In this document: one piece after another, positions 8,796-17,255 of the stretch
How positions within the stretch are numbered: the first letter of the stretch is position 1
Layout: every line of letters starts with the position of its first letter
Assembly (NCBI GenBank): GCA_028282545.1
Contig: JANQHT010000086.1
Span: forward strand, 38,342 to 102,341
From: Spirochaetales bacterium
Lineage (GTDB): Bacteria; Spirochaetota; Spirochaetia; DSM-27196; Alkalispirochaetaceae
Length of the DNA stretch: 64,000 bases
Reading direction: 5' to 3'
Position numbers and translations under genes: made by a program
The notes under the pieces: generated by a model
Database searches by the model: none
Seen by the model: only the letters and a program-made list of their open reading frames with translations
What the model was told of the DNA's origin: nothing

Positions 8796-9773
8796 CTAGT
8801 TGATTGCAGTCGCCGGACGGATACCGTCCAATGCACTGAGAATCGCATCCACCACGTCATCGCCGAGTCGAACCATAGAATCTTTCGTGTACGAGGCGAT
8901 GTGTGGAGTGAACAACACGTTGTCGAGGCTCAGAAGCGGCGACCCGGTTGGCGGTTCCTGCTCGAACACGTCGGTTGCGTACCCTCCGATCCGTTTCTCT
9001 ACGAGAGCGGAGTGAATCGAACGTTCATCGACGACACCGCCGCGCGCCGTGTTAACCACAAAGGCGCCGCGTTTCATCCCGGCTATGAGGTTGTCGCTTA
9101 TGATGCGACGCGTTTCGTCTGCCAGGGGAAGGTGGATTGACACAAAGTCCGCGTCGGCAACCGCCTTTTCAATCGTCGGTGCAAGTTCAATCCAGTCCGG
9201 CACGCCACCGCGTTTGGCCGCCGGCGGATCGAATGCGATCACAGTGCAACCAAAAGCGCGCACCCTCTCCGCGACGGCCATCCCGATGCGCCCCAGCCCG
9301 AGCACGGCGACGCTCTTTCCACCAAGACCGACACCCATGACTCGGGGCCACTCGCCTTCCACGACGGATCTGTGGGCGGAGTATATTTGCCGGCTCAAAC
9401 CAAGCATCAAACCGATGGTGAGGTCCGCGACCGGTGTGTGGTTTTGTCCGGGAGCGTTTGCAACGGTAATGCTCCGTCGAGCACACTCGGCAACGTCGAT
9501 GTTGTCGACCCCAACGCCGTGTTTGACAACGGCCCTCAGGTTGGGTGCGTGCCGGAGCGTATCGGCGCTGACCGGAGCGGTCGAGACGATCCAACCGCAG
9601 GCACCACCCAAGTGCAGTGAGAGGCAATCCGATTCGAACCCGGCTCCCTCCCGACATTCGACGATCTCGTACCCGGCGTCTCGGAGGCGCTGAAGGTGCG
9701 CGGGATCGTTCAATCCGAATGATCGTGCCGTAATGAGGATTGTGCCGCGCGCAGAACCGTGGTGTGCCGCCAT
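8796..9773 (-). CDS. D-isomer-specific 2-hydroxyacid dehydrogenase
   Basis: A 325-residue NAD(P)-dependent enzyme of the phosphoglycerate dehydrogenase/D-lactate dehydrogenase superfamily. Seen are the Rossmann motif VLGLGRIGMAVAERV, the catalytic Arg in VNTARGGVVDE, the Glu in DVFEQEPP and the His in FTPHIASYT. There is no ACT/ASB regulatory domain, so it is the short catabolic form. It interconverts a 2-hydroxy acid and a 2-keto acid. It is transcribed leftward from TTGACC (9806-9811) and TAGTAT (9783-9788) with 17-base spacing. An operator overlaps the -10 box, tying it to the surrounding regulon. Confidence 0.88.
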   Translation of the reverse strand: MAAHHGSARGTILITARSFGLNDPAHLQRLRDAGYEIVECREGAGFESDCLSLHLGGACGWIVSTAPVSADTLRHAPNLRAVVKHGVGVDNIDVAECARRSITVANAPGQNHTPVADLTIGLMLGLSRQIYSAHRSVVEGEWPRVMGVGLGGKSVAVLGLGRIGMAVAERVRAFGCTVIAFDPPAAKRGGVPDWIELAPTIEKAVADADFVSIHLPLADETRRIISDNLIAGMKRGAFVVNTARGGVVDERSIHSALVEKRIGGYATDVFEQEPPTGSPLLSLDNVLFTPHIASYTKDSMVRLGDDVVDAILSALDGIRPATAIN

Positions 9774-9775
9774 AA

Positions 9776-9790
9776 TGTAAATATACTACA
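9776..9790. promoter_or_regulatory. Putative RpiR/HexR-type operator over the dehydrogenase promoter
   Basis: TGTAAATATACTACA has TGTA/TACA arms and fits TGTARTWWWAYTACA with one mismatch. It covers the minus-strand -10 box TAGTAT (9783-9788), whose -35 is TTGACC at 9806-9811. The predicted start of transcription is only about three bases before the start codon at 9773. Confidence 0.62.
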
Positions 9791-9849
9791 ATAAGAAGAC
9801 GTTTCGGTCAATATTGAAAACAATTTCCTGTGATATCCGAATTTTTCTC

Positions 9850-9885
9850 TTTACAACTCGGGTTTATGTGGTAAAATTACTACAT
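9850..9885 (+). promoter_or_regulatory. TRAP operon promoter with overlapping palindromic operator
   Basis: TTTACA (9850-9855) and TAAAAT (9872-9877) are separated by 16 bases. The palindrome at 9866-9885 (ATGTGGTAA / TTACTACAT, one mismatch per arm) covers the -10 box and contains GTAAAATTACTAC, the fourth copy of the locus motif. A Shine-Dalgarno AAGGAGG precedes the ATG at 9905, so unlike its neighbours this gene has a normal leader. Confidence 0.65.
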
Positions 9886-9904
9886 ATTTCACAAGGAGGA
9901 CCCA

Positions 9905-10915
9905 ATGAAACGGTTCAGTTATGTTGTTTTTGTAATTGTCTTGGCCTCGTTCGCTACGGTCGGCGCGTTTGCTTCCGGCGGGGCTGAAGCCGAAACCGTT
10001 GAAGCTCAGGTAATTAAGATTGCCAACTTCTACGCCCCGTCGCACCCCGTCAACGTGGCGCTGCGGGAGACGTTTGTGCCCCAGGTGGCGGATCTCTCCG
10101 ACGGGAGATACGTCGTCGAGGTGTACGACAGTTCCAGCCTCGGCGCCGAGCGCGAGCTAACCGAGGGCGTCCGTCTGGGTACGATCGAAATGGGTGTGGC
10201 CGGTGGTCTGCTCTCAGAGTCGTACCCGGTTCTTAAGGTGCTTGAGTTGCCCTTTATGTTCAACGACTACGACCACGTGTGGCGTGTTTTAGACGGCGAA
10301 CTCGGCGATGAATTCGAAGCCGCCTTCGAAGATGCCGGTCTCAAGGTTCTTGCCTGGATAGGGAACGGGTTCCGCGTATTCTCCAACGGCGTTCGCCCCA
10401 TCGCTTCACCGGCCGATGCCGATGGCATCAAGATGCGCATGCCCGAGAATGAGATGTACATTGCCCTGGCCGAATCTGCCGGGTTCAACGTCGTCACGAT
10501 GCCGTTCAGCGAAGTGTTCAATGCCCTCTCCACCCGCGTTGTCGATGGCCAGGATAATCCCCTGGCCACGCTGGTCGCATCCAACTTCTATGAAGTGCAG
10601 GATCACGTCTCGATCTCCAACCACATGTTCAGTCACGGTTCGATCGTCATGAACCTGGATCTGTGGAACTCGCTCAGCGCTGACGATCGGGCGATGTTCC
10701 AACAGGCAGCGGATGCCGCGGCCGCCCAGCAACGGCAATTGCTCGCGGACACAACGGCAGACTACCTGAAAACCGTTGAAGATGCCGGGCTTGTGGTAAC
10801 GTATCCCGACGTTGACGCGTTCCGCGCCGCCACGGCAACGGTTCGCGACGAGTTCGCCGCCAACTACCCGTGGGCGCCGGAGCTGATCAACGCGATCCTT
10901 GCCGTCGGCAACTAA
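9905..10915 (+). CDS. dctP: TRAP transporter solute-binding protein (DctP family)
   Basis: A 336-residue periplasmic protein. The signal peptide MKRFSYVVFVIVLASF ends near AFASGGAEAE, without a lipobox cysteine. The mature part shows DctP hallmarks: GAERELTEGVRLGTIEM, LPFMF, the conserved arginine in GIKMRMPENEMY and QDNPLATL in the hinge region. It captures a carboxylate (typically a C4-dicarboxylate, sugar acid or keto acid) for the membrane pair encoded next. A stem-loop separates it from dctQ, which may keep binding-protein mRNA more abundant than permease mRNA. Confidence 0.92.
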   Translation: MKRFSYVVFVIVLASFATVGAFASGGAEAETVEAQVIKIANFYAPSHPVNVALRETFVPQVADLSDGRYVVEVYDSSSLGAERELTEGVRLGTIEMGVAGGLLSESYPVLKVLELPFMFNDYDHVWRVLDGELGDEFEAAFEDAGLKVLAWIGNGFRVFSNGVRPIASPADADGIKMRMPENEMYIALAESAGFNVVTMPFSEVFNALSTRVVDGQDNPLATLVASNFYEVQDHVSISNHMFSHGSIVMNLDLWNSLSADDRAMFQQAADAAAAQQRQLLADTTADYLKTVEDAGLVVTYPDVDAFRAATATVRDEFAANYPWAPELINAILAVGN

Positions 10916-10943
10916 TCCTCGATCCTCGGACTATACTGATTGG

Positions 10944-10970
10944 GCCGGTGCGCTGTAGGTGTGTACCGGC
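10944..10970 (+). terminator. Intercistronic stem-loop between dctP and dctQ
   Basis: GCCGGT (10944-10949) pairs with ACCGGC (10965-10970), and the stem extends inward by four more pairs, two of them G-U, around a seven-base loop. There is no long T-run, so it is more likely a partial terminator or mRNA-stabilising hairpin than a full stop. Confidence 0.5.
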
Positions 10971-11000
10971 TCATTCCTTTAATGCCGACCGGGAGGTGCA

Positions 11001-11474
11001 GTGAAGACCATCGAACGAATTGTGGAGGTGATCATCTTTGTCCTGCTACTTTCAATGGCGGGGATGGTGTTTGCCAACGTTGTGGGCCGCTACCTCCTCG
11101 GGACGTCACTGACGTGGGCCCATGAGCTGGCGCGGTATCAGTTCGTGTGGCTCACTTTCCTGGGAGCCGCCATCGGCCTCAACCACGGTGCCCACGTCGG
11201 AATGGACTTGTTGACCGAACACGTCGGCCCCCGTGTTCGAGTCGTCCTGACGTACGTTGCCGACGCCACGATTTTTGTCTTTCTCTACGTCTGGTTCCGC
11301 TTCGGGTTTCGCCTCATCGACGTCAACATCGGATACCGCGGACCCGGAAGTGGGATTCCAATGACGCTCGTATACGCGGTGGGTCCGGTGGCGTCGGTCC
11401 TTGCCGCGGTGTTCCTCACGCGACGTGTCGTTGCGCGCATCACGAGTGGGTCGGAGAGGGCGTCAACAGAATGA
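11001..11474 (+). CDS. dctQ: TRAP transporter small permease (DctQ family)
   Basis: A 157-residue integral membrane protein with four hydrophobic segments and the family motif TWAHELARYQFVWLTFLGAA. It starts at GTG 11001 behind GGGAGG. It forms the membrane complex with the large permease, with which it overlaps by four bases (ATGA). Substrate choice is dictated by the binding protein, so the cargo is not readable here. Confidence 0.9.
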   Translation: MKTIERIVEVIIFVLLLSMAGMVFANVVGRYLLGTSLTWAHELARYQFVWLTFLGAAIGLNHGAHVGMDLLTEHVGPRVRVVLTYVADATIFVFLYVWFRFGFRLIDVNIGYRGPGSGIPMTLVYAVGPVASVLAAVFLTRRVVARITSGSERASTE

Positions 11475-12745
11475 TCTGGTGGTTCCTGGCGGTGTTTTTC
11501 GTACTCCTGATCGTCGGTGTACCGGTCGCCTATTCGTTGGGTTTGACGATGATCGTCCTGATCGTTACCCAAACCAACCTGCCGCTCCTGCTCGTCGCGC
11601 AGCAGTTGGTCATCGGAGCCGACAACTTCTCCTTGATCGCGATTCCCTTCTTTATGCTCACCGCCGAGTTTATGTCCTCCGGCGGAATAACCAAACGGCT
11701 CGTCGATTTTGTAAACGGTCTAATCGGGTGGATCACCGGCGGCCTCGCACTGGTGAATATCGGTGCGAGCATGCTCATGGCGGGATTGTCCGGATCGTCC
11801 GTGGCGGATGCGGCGATGATGGGTTCGCTCCTGATTCCCTCCATGAAGGAGAAAGGATACGCCCCCGGCTACGCTGCCGGCGTGACCGCAGCGAGTTCCA
11901 CGATCGGGATCATTATTCCCCCGAGTATCCCGATGATCGTACTCGGATTTATCGCCGAGATATCGGTAATTCGATTGTTTCTCGGCGGTTTGGTCCCGGG
12001 AGTGCTGATCGGACTCGCCATGCTCGTCACGGCGTACGTTACGTCCAAGATGGCCGGTTACCCGCGCGAACAGCGGGTTGCGTTTCGCGTACTCCTGCAA
12101 CGATTCGTCCGGACGTTCTGGGCGTTACTCCTCCCCCTGATCGTACTGGGTGGTATTCTCGGCGGTGTCTTCACCGTGACCGAGGCATCGACCATCGCGG
12201 TGGTGTACGCGCTCCTGGTATCCGTATTCGTCTACCGCGAGATGACCTGGCGTACCTTCTACCGATCCGTGATCCGTGCCGCGATAACCTCCGGCACCGT
12301 CATGATGATCGTGGCAACCGCCTCAGGCGTGGCATGGCTGTTGACGAGTGCCCAGGTGCCGCAGTCGCTCGCCCGAGGGCTCCAGGAACTCACGGACAAT
12401 CCGTACGTTTTTCTGCTGTTGGTGAACCTGTTCCTCCTGATCGTCGGCGCGGTGATGGATCTCACTGCGGCGCTCCTGGTTCTGGGGCCAATCCTTTTAC
12501 CGATCGCGATGCAGTACGGTCTCGATCCCATTCACTTTGGAATTGTCATGGTAACCAACCTTGCGATCGGCTTGGTGACGCCGCCGGTCGGTTCCTGTCT
12601 CTATCTGACCGTACCCTTCGCCGGCGTCCCTGTCTCAAACGTCATTCGCCACACGGTGCCATTCCTCGCAAGCGAGGTGGCGGTATTGATCCTGATCACC
12701 TACGTCCCGCTGCTGGTAACACTTTTGCCATCGCTCATGGGTTAG
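11471..12745 (+). CDS. dctM: TRAP transporter large permease (DctM family)
   Basis: A 424-residue multi-spanning membrane protein with DctM hallmarks: SLIAIPFFMLTAEFM, GLSGSSVADAAMMGS, IGIIIPPSIPMIVLG and LVTPPVGSCLYLT. It catalyses sodium-driven import of the acid held by the binding protein. The start at 11471 gives the usual DctM N-terminus and a four-base overlap with dctQ; the longer in-frame reading from 11147 would overlap dctQ entirely and is rejected. The regulator gene follows four bases after the stop. Confidence 0.92.
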   Translation: MIWWFLAVFFVLLIVGVPVAYSLGLTMIVLIVTQTNLPLLLVAQQLVIGADNFSLIAIPFFMLTAEFMSSGGITKRLVDFVNGLIGWITGGLALVNIGASMLMAGLSGSSVADAAMMGSLLIPSMKEKGYAPGYAAGVTAASSTIGIIIPPSIPMIVLGFIAEISVIRLFLGGLVPGVLIGLAMLVTAYVTSKMAGYPREQRVAFRVLLQRFVRTFWALLLPLIVLGGILGGVFTVTEASTIAVVYALLVSVFVYREMTWRTFYRSVIRAAITSGTVMMIVATASGVAWLLTSAQVPQSLARGLQELTDNPYVFLLLVNLFLLIVGAVMDLTAALLVLGPILLPIAMQYGLDPIHFGIVMVTNLAIGLVTPPVGSCLYLTVPFAGVPVSNVIRHTVPFLASEVAVLILITYVPLLVTLLPSLMG

Positions 12746-12749
12746 TGAT

Positions 12750-13628
12750 ATGCTGTCGCCTGTGGATGATCCTGCCCGCGTAAACACCGCTCCGAGGCTC
12801 GATTTCATCAACGATCGAATGGGCGAGCTTCGAAAGAGCGAAGCAAAGGTGGCGAATTTCGTCACGGCCAATCCGGAAGAGGTCGTTCACTACTCGATCA
12901 GCGAACTTGCCGAAGGTGCCGGTGTGAGCGAACCCACCGTGATCCGTTTCTGTAGACGCGTTGGATACCGTGGCTACCAGGATTTTAAGATTGCCCTGGC
13001 TCAGTCCGTCGTTCCACGAATCAAGAACATTCACGAGGCGGTTGTGGAAGGCGACGACGCCCGCACGCTCGCCCAGAAGATCTTCCAGGCTACCATCGCC
13101 ACGCTGCAAGACTCCCTTTCGATGATCGATTACGACGTTCTTCAACGGGCCATCGACGTGTGCTCGGAGGCGCGCACCATTTCGTTTTTCGGGCTCGGAG
13201 GCTCGGCATCGGTCGCGATGGATGCGGTGCACAAGTTCTTCCGCCTCGGTATTCCCTGCCGGTGGTACGACGACACTCACATGCAGGTGATGCAGGCGTC
13301 GCTGCTCGGACCGGAAGACGTGGTTGTGGCGATCACCCACTCCGGATCTTCCAAGGACATCATCGAAGCGATAGAACTTGCGAACGAGGTCGGGGCGACA
13401 ACCATCGCGATTACCAGCCATATGAAGTCGCCCGTGTCAAAGGTTGCCTCACTCGTCTTTTCGGTCAGTTCGAGCGAAACCGCGTATCGTTTCGAACCGA
13501 TGTCCTCCCGCATTGCCCAGTTGTCTGTCATTGATGCCGTTGCCGTGGGGGTCGCATTAAACCGCGAAGCGTTCTACGCGGATGCAGTCCGCAAGACGCG
13601 GCGGGCGCTGGTACGCAAGCGCTACTAA
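12750..13628 (+). CDS. RpiR/MurR-family transcriptional regulator
   Basis: A 292-residue protein. The N-terminal HTH_6 domain (SEAKVANFVTANPEEV, then SISELAEGAGVSEPTVIRFCRRVGYRGYQDFK) is followed by a SIS phosphosugar-binding domain (SFFGLGGSASVAMDAVHKFFRLG; AITHSGSSKDIIEA). Such regulators respond to a phosphorylated sugar or keto-deoxy sugar acid. It is the last gene of the TRAP operon. The four palindromes at the locus resemble the motif bound by HexR, an RpiR relative, so this is the natural candidate regulator of the whole 5011-13628 region. Confidence 0.9.
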   Translation: MLSPVDDPARVNTAPRLDFINDRMGELRKSEAKVANFVTANPEEVVHYSISELAEGAGVSEPTVIRFCRRVGYRGYQDFKIALAQSVVPRIKNIHEAVVEGDDARTLAQKIFQATIATLQDSLSMIDYDVLQRAIDVCSEARTISFFGLGGSASVAMDAVHKFFRLGIPCRWYDDTHMQVMQASLLGPEDVVVAITHSGSSKDIIEAIELANEVGATTIAITSHMKSPVSKVASLVFSVSSSETAYRFEPMSSRIAQLSVIDAVAVGVALNREAFYADAVRKTRRALVRKRY

Positions 13629-13958
13629 GCTCATGCGACCCGGGCGGGAGTCTACACTCCGCCAGTAACTGCTTTCACTTCCACCCGCACCGCCTCATAG
13701 CTACCCTCCGCGTGTAACGGCGTTCACTTCCACCCACACGAGTACGTTCGTGAGCCGTGGCTGGGGAGCGTCGGCTCCGTAGAGGTGAGGTGATTCACGG
13801 ACGCGGTGATCCAGCCCCCTTGTTATTCGACATCCTGTTCTCCGGTATCAAATTGTCGTTGCGATCTACTGGAACGTGGCACTCGAGCCGCTTCGGTGTC
13901 TTCACCACGAGATACGTTCTTCTTTCATCCTTGGTTTGCAACCAGGTACAATGACGCT
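13629..13958. other. Non-coding stretch with a stem-loop after the RpiR gene
   Basis: About 330 bases without a credible gene. A GC-rich imperfect hairpin (around 13642-13663) follows the regulator stop without a T-run. Two imperfect 25-base direct repeats (13666-13690 and 13715-13739) lie in the middle. I saw no clear promoter for the downstream dehydrogenase apart from a TACAAT-like box near 13947. Confidence 0.5.
13666..13739. repeat. Pair of imperfect direct repeats
   Basis: TAACTGCTTTCACTTCCACC at 13666 and TAACGGCGTTCACTTCCACC at 13715 start 25-base units that differ at three positions, 49 bases apart. The function is unknown. They could be a tandem regulator site for the gene at 13959 or a leftover of a duplication. 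Confidence 0.6.
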
Positions 13959-15281
13959 ATGGGCAAATCCAATACGCCGGTTGTCGTTCACATCGTCGGA
14001 TCCGGCGGATACGCTGCGGTGCTACTTGAACAGGTGCACGTTCTCGCGGACAAGGGTTGCTGCCGCCTTGGAAGTGTTGTCGTCGATCCCCGCTTTACGC
14101 CGTCGGCGGAGTATGGCGACTCGGTTTCCCGCCATACGGATGCGGGTTGGCGGGTCCATAGCTCGTTCACGGAGCTGATAGCAAACGAGACGCTTGGGAA
14201 GCGACACGCGGAACTGTTGGTGCTGCCGGTACCCATTCCACTCCATTGCTCCATGACCGTCACGGCGCTCAAGGCCGGGTTCGACGTGCTGTGCGAAAAA
14301 CCGGCGGCCGGGTCGCTCGACGAACTGGAAGAGATGCGTCGAACCGCCGAAGATTGCGGCCGATCTCTGTGGTTTGGATTCCAGTACCCTCTCTCGAAAT
14401 CGATGGGTACAATGCTTGAGATGGTTGCGACCGGCGCGATCGGCGAGATAGCGGCCATCACATCGAGTACGATGTGGCCCCGTCCTGAGAGTTACTATCG
14501 ACGCGCTTCCTGGGCTGGGAAGCTCCGCCTCGATGGCATACCGATTTTGGACAGTCCGACGCAAAACGCGGCGGCGCATTTTCTTCACGCGTGCCTCGAA
14601 ATGGCCTTTCGCTTGGGTTTTGGTGCGCATCGCATTACGGCCGAACACGCGCGAGTTCACGATATCGAGACGGCGGACCTCCAGGTGATTCGCATTGCGA
14701 CACGCAATGCCAGGCGGTACAGCGGTCCCGTTATTCACTTTATCGCGTGCCACAGTTGCCTGAACACCAGAGATCCGGTAATCGAGGTTGTTGGAGAGAG
14801 CGGTACACTTCGTTGGGAGTTTCCCGACACGTTGCGCCGTTTTTCTGCGGATGTTTCAGACGATCGCGGCGAGTTGCTGTATCGTGGCGCAGGAGGGCGC
14901 GCTCTCAACGCACTCGCTCTGCGCGCGGCGGTTGAAACCCTCGCCGAAACCGACGCGGGCGGTTCGATTCGAAACAACTTGGTTGATGTCGCGGGAGCTC
15001 GTCGTCACCTCCAGGTTGTCACCGCCGCGTTTGGCGTAGCTCGACGGACCGAGTCCCAGGAGCATCGCGGCAGCGACGAAACCGCCGAGTTCTGCGTGCC
15101 CGCGATTCCGAACCAATACTGGAGCGCAGTTGATGTAGATGATGAGCGCTATCGTGTGGTCCACGGTATCGAGGACGCACTTGGCGAGCTTTCAGATACG
15201 CGTGCGCTTCCCTCGGAACGTTCGCTCCCGTGGGCGCCGTTCACGCGACGGGTTACGAGTGAGGTTGAAGCATCACGGTGA
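13959..15281 (+). CDS. Gfo/Idh/MocA-family oxidoreductase
   Basis: About 440 residues. The N-terminal Rossmann fold (VVVHIVGSGGYAAVLLEQV) is a variant of the GxGxxG motif. The family EKP motif appears as LCEKPAAGSLDELEEM, followed by the alpha/beta substrate domain. These enzymes use NAD(P) to oxidise or reduce sugars, inositols or their derivatives. The start at 13959 (MGKSNTPVVV) is preferred because it sits just before the Rossmann strand. Its 3' end overlaps the convergent GH3 remnant. It is one of four related dehydrogenases in this region and the most divergent in its nucleotide motif. Confidence 0.78.
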   Translation: MGKSNTPVVVHIVGSGGYAAVLLEQVHVLADKGCCRLGSVVVDPRFTPSAEYGDSVSRHTDAGWRVHSSFTELIANETLGKRHAELLVLPVPIPLHCSMTVTALKAGFDVLCEKPAAGSLDELEEMRRTAEDCGRSLWFGFQYPLSKSMGTMLEMVATGAIGEIAAITSSTMWPRPESYYRRASWAGKLRLDGIPILDSPTQNAAAHFLHACLEMAFRLGFGAHRITAEHARVHDIETADLQVIRIATRNARRYSGPVIHFIACHSCLNTRDPVIEVVGESGTLRWEFPDTLRRFSADVSDDRGELLYRGAGGRALNALALRAAVETLAETDAGGSIRNNLVDVAGARRHLQVVTAAFGVARRTESQEHRGSDETAEFCVPAIPNQYWSAVDVDDERYRVVHGIEDALGELSDTRALPSERSLPWAPFTRRVTSEVEASR

Positions 15282-15930
15282 TGTCGAGTGTGTTTGGGGA
15301 TCGTGTTGGTATTCCGTTCGTCGGGAGGGGGGCCCAATCCGTAATCGCAAAGGCAATCGGCATCTGCGTCGGAACCCACGCGGCTCCCGACTGATCAAAG
15401 AGACGCAGCTCGCGGATGGGAATGCGCACGGTCACCTCGCAACTCTGTCCGGCGGGCACCGTCACTTTCGAGTAACCGCACAGGTTGTATTTCCGCGTGT
15501 CGCCAAAGGATGATTCCCCGTCGGTGAATTCGCGGTAACACTGAACCGTTTCAACCTGATCGTGCTCCCCTCGATTGCGGACCCAAACCTTCAACTCGAT
15601 CGCACCCAAATCCACTTCCACCCCTTCGCGCGCCGATCCTCCGCAGTAGTCGACTAGGGATGGATTCACGGTGAAGTGATTGTGGCCATCGACTATCGTA
15701 GCGTGCGGGCAGCGAACCGACTCGTACGCGATCCTCGAATAGCCGAGACCGAATCCAAGGGGGAACACCGCCTGTTGTCCGAACCGGTACGTACGTCCAT
15801 GCATCGAATACTCTTCAAACGGAGGCAGATCCTCGCCCTATGTTTCCTGTCCGCGGCCCCACCGAAGATCGCGGAAGATATTGACGTTGGGCGTCCAGTA
15901 GGTCACTCCCTCGTACAGATCGGCTACTAT
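15253..15930 (-). pseudogene. Collapsed GH3 beta-glucosidase: N-terminal and C-terminal pieces joined in frame
   Basis: On the minus strand, from about 15930, the frame reads [16 protein letters not shown] then LRWGRGQET, the classic GH3 N-terminal motif. It then meets a TAG and, still in the same frame, continues GEDLPPFEEYSMHGRTYRF and VFPLGFGLGYS, the classic GH3 C-terminal linker. A fibronectin-III-like domain follows to 15253. Several hundred residues, including the catalytic Asp region, are missing between the two. The 5' end is cut by the start of the next gene at 15937. It is a dead gene. It shows that the locus once coupled a glucosidase to these dehydrogenases. Confidence 0.8.
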
Positions 15931-15936
15931 TTCACC

Positions 15937-17232
15937 ATGAAACGTTACATGATTGTCGGCGTTGGTAGCCGATACCGGATGTACCTCGACGCTATCTTGT
16001 CCGAACACAGCCACTCTGCCCACATTGTGGCGCTATGCGACATCAACCCTCACCGCCTCGACCTTGCAATGGAACGAGCCAAAGCGGGCGGCGCCAACCC
16101 GTTGTCGGGCCCGCCGGAAAAGTTCGAAGAGCTGATTCGCACCGGCAGGGTGGACATCGTGATCGTCACCTCGATCGATCGTACCCACGACGAGTACATC
16201 GTGCGGTCGATGGAGGCGGGGTGCGATGTCGTCGTGGAAAAACCGCTGACCATCGATCCATCCAAACTGCGGCGCATTGAGGAGGCTCGAAAACGGACCG
16301 GCCGCTCAATCCGCGTTACCTTCAACTATCGCTACTCACCACGCAATAGCGCCATACGGGAATTGCTGCAAGTCAAAAAGGCGATCGGGCGCGTGAAGTC
16401 CGTACACTTCGAGTGGCTTCTCGATACGCATCACGGCGCTGACTACTTTCGTCGCTGGCATCGCGACAAGCGGAACTCAGGCGGCCTGCTTGTTCACAAA
16501 GCAACGCACCACTTCGACCTCGTCAACTGGTGGCTCGCAGACTCCCCCTCCACGGTATACGCGACAGGCGACCTTGTGTTTTATGGTCGTGAAAACGCCG
16601 AAAGGCGCGGCATCACGGACTTTTACGATCGCGGCAGCAACGCGCCTGATGACGACCAATTCGCTCTCAACCTCAACCGCGATCCCGAATTGCGATCGCT
16701 CTACCTCGATGCGGAGAAGTACGACGGCTACCGTCGTGACGAAAACGTTTTTGGAAACTACATCAGCATCGAAGACGATCTTTCGGTCGTTGTTTGCTAC
16801 CGCAGTGGCGCCCGCATGACGTATCACTTGACCGCCTACTCCCCGTGGGAGGGGTTTCGCGTCGCCTTCAACGGGGACGCGGGCAGGATCGAATACGAAG
16901 TTGTCGAACGGACGACCGTTGCCGGTAGCGCCGACGATCGCGGCAGGTCGGACGCCGACGGAACCGACCAACCGTACGAGCAGGTATCGATTCGGGTACT
17001 GCCGATACTTGGCGACGCGTACGATGTGCCGGTTCCGGGAGCGAACGAAGTTGGTCACGGTGGAGGCGACCGCCGGCTGCTCGCCGACATCTTTTCGCCC
17101 GATCCAGCGACTGATCCCCTCGAACGCGCCGCCGATCACCAATCGGGCATTCGCTCCATAGCCGTCGGTATGTTGGGCAACCTCAGCATCGCCTCGGGAC
17201 GCGTCGTCTCTATCGACGAGGTGACTCCTTAG
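15937..17232 (+). CDS. Gfo/Idh/MocA-family oxidoreductase
   Basis: A 431-residue protein. It has a Rossmann start [20 protein letters not shown], the EKP motif [17 protein letters not shown] and the downstream catalytic-region motif [17 protein letters not shown]. The length exceeds the usual about 350 residues because of an insertion after residue 220 ([15 protein letters not shown]...). The start at 15937 is chosen because the longer frame reads through the GH3 remnant. It is convergent with the next gene (23 bases between stops). The substrate is unknown. Confidence 0.87.
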   Translation: MKRYMIVGVGSRYRMYLDAILSEHSHSAHIVALCDINPHRLDLAMERAKAGGANPLSGPPEKFEELIRTGRVDIVIVTSIDRTHDEYIVRSMEAGCDVVVEKPLTIDPSKLRRIEEARKRTGRSIRVTFNYRYSPRNSAIRELLQVKKAIGRVKSVHFEWLLDTHHGADYFRRWHRDKRNSGGLLVHKATHHFDLVNWWLADSPSTVYATGDLVFYGRENAERRGITDFYDRGSNAPDDDQFALNLNRDPELRSLYLDAEKYDGYRRDENVFGNYISIEDDLSVVVCYRSGARMTYHLTAYSPWEGFRVAFNGDAGRIEYEVVERTTVAGSADDRGRSDADGTDQPYEQVSIRVLPILGDAYDVPVPGANEVGHGGGDRRLLADIFSPDPATDPLERAADHQSGIRSIAVGMLGNLSIASGRVVSIDEVTP

Positions 17233-17255
17233 AAAACGTCGGTCCTTTCCAGCCT

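Noticed and set aside
11147..11470. N-terminal extension of the TRAP large permease to 11147
   Set aside because: It overlaps dctQ almost completely and is hydrophilic; ATG 11471 gives the usual DctM start with an ATGA overlap.
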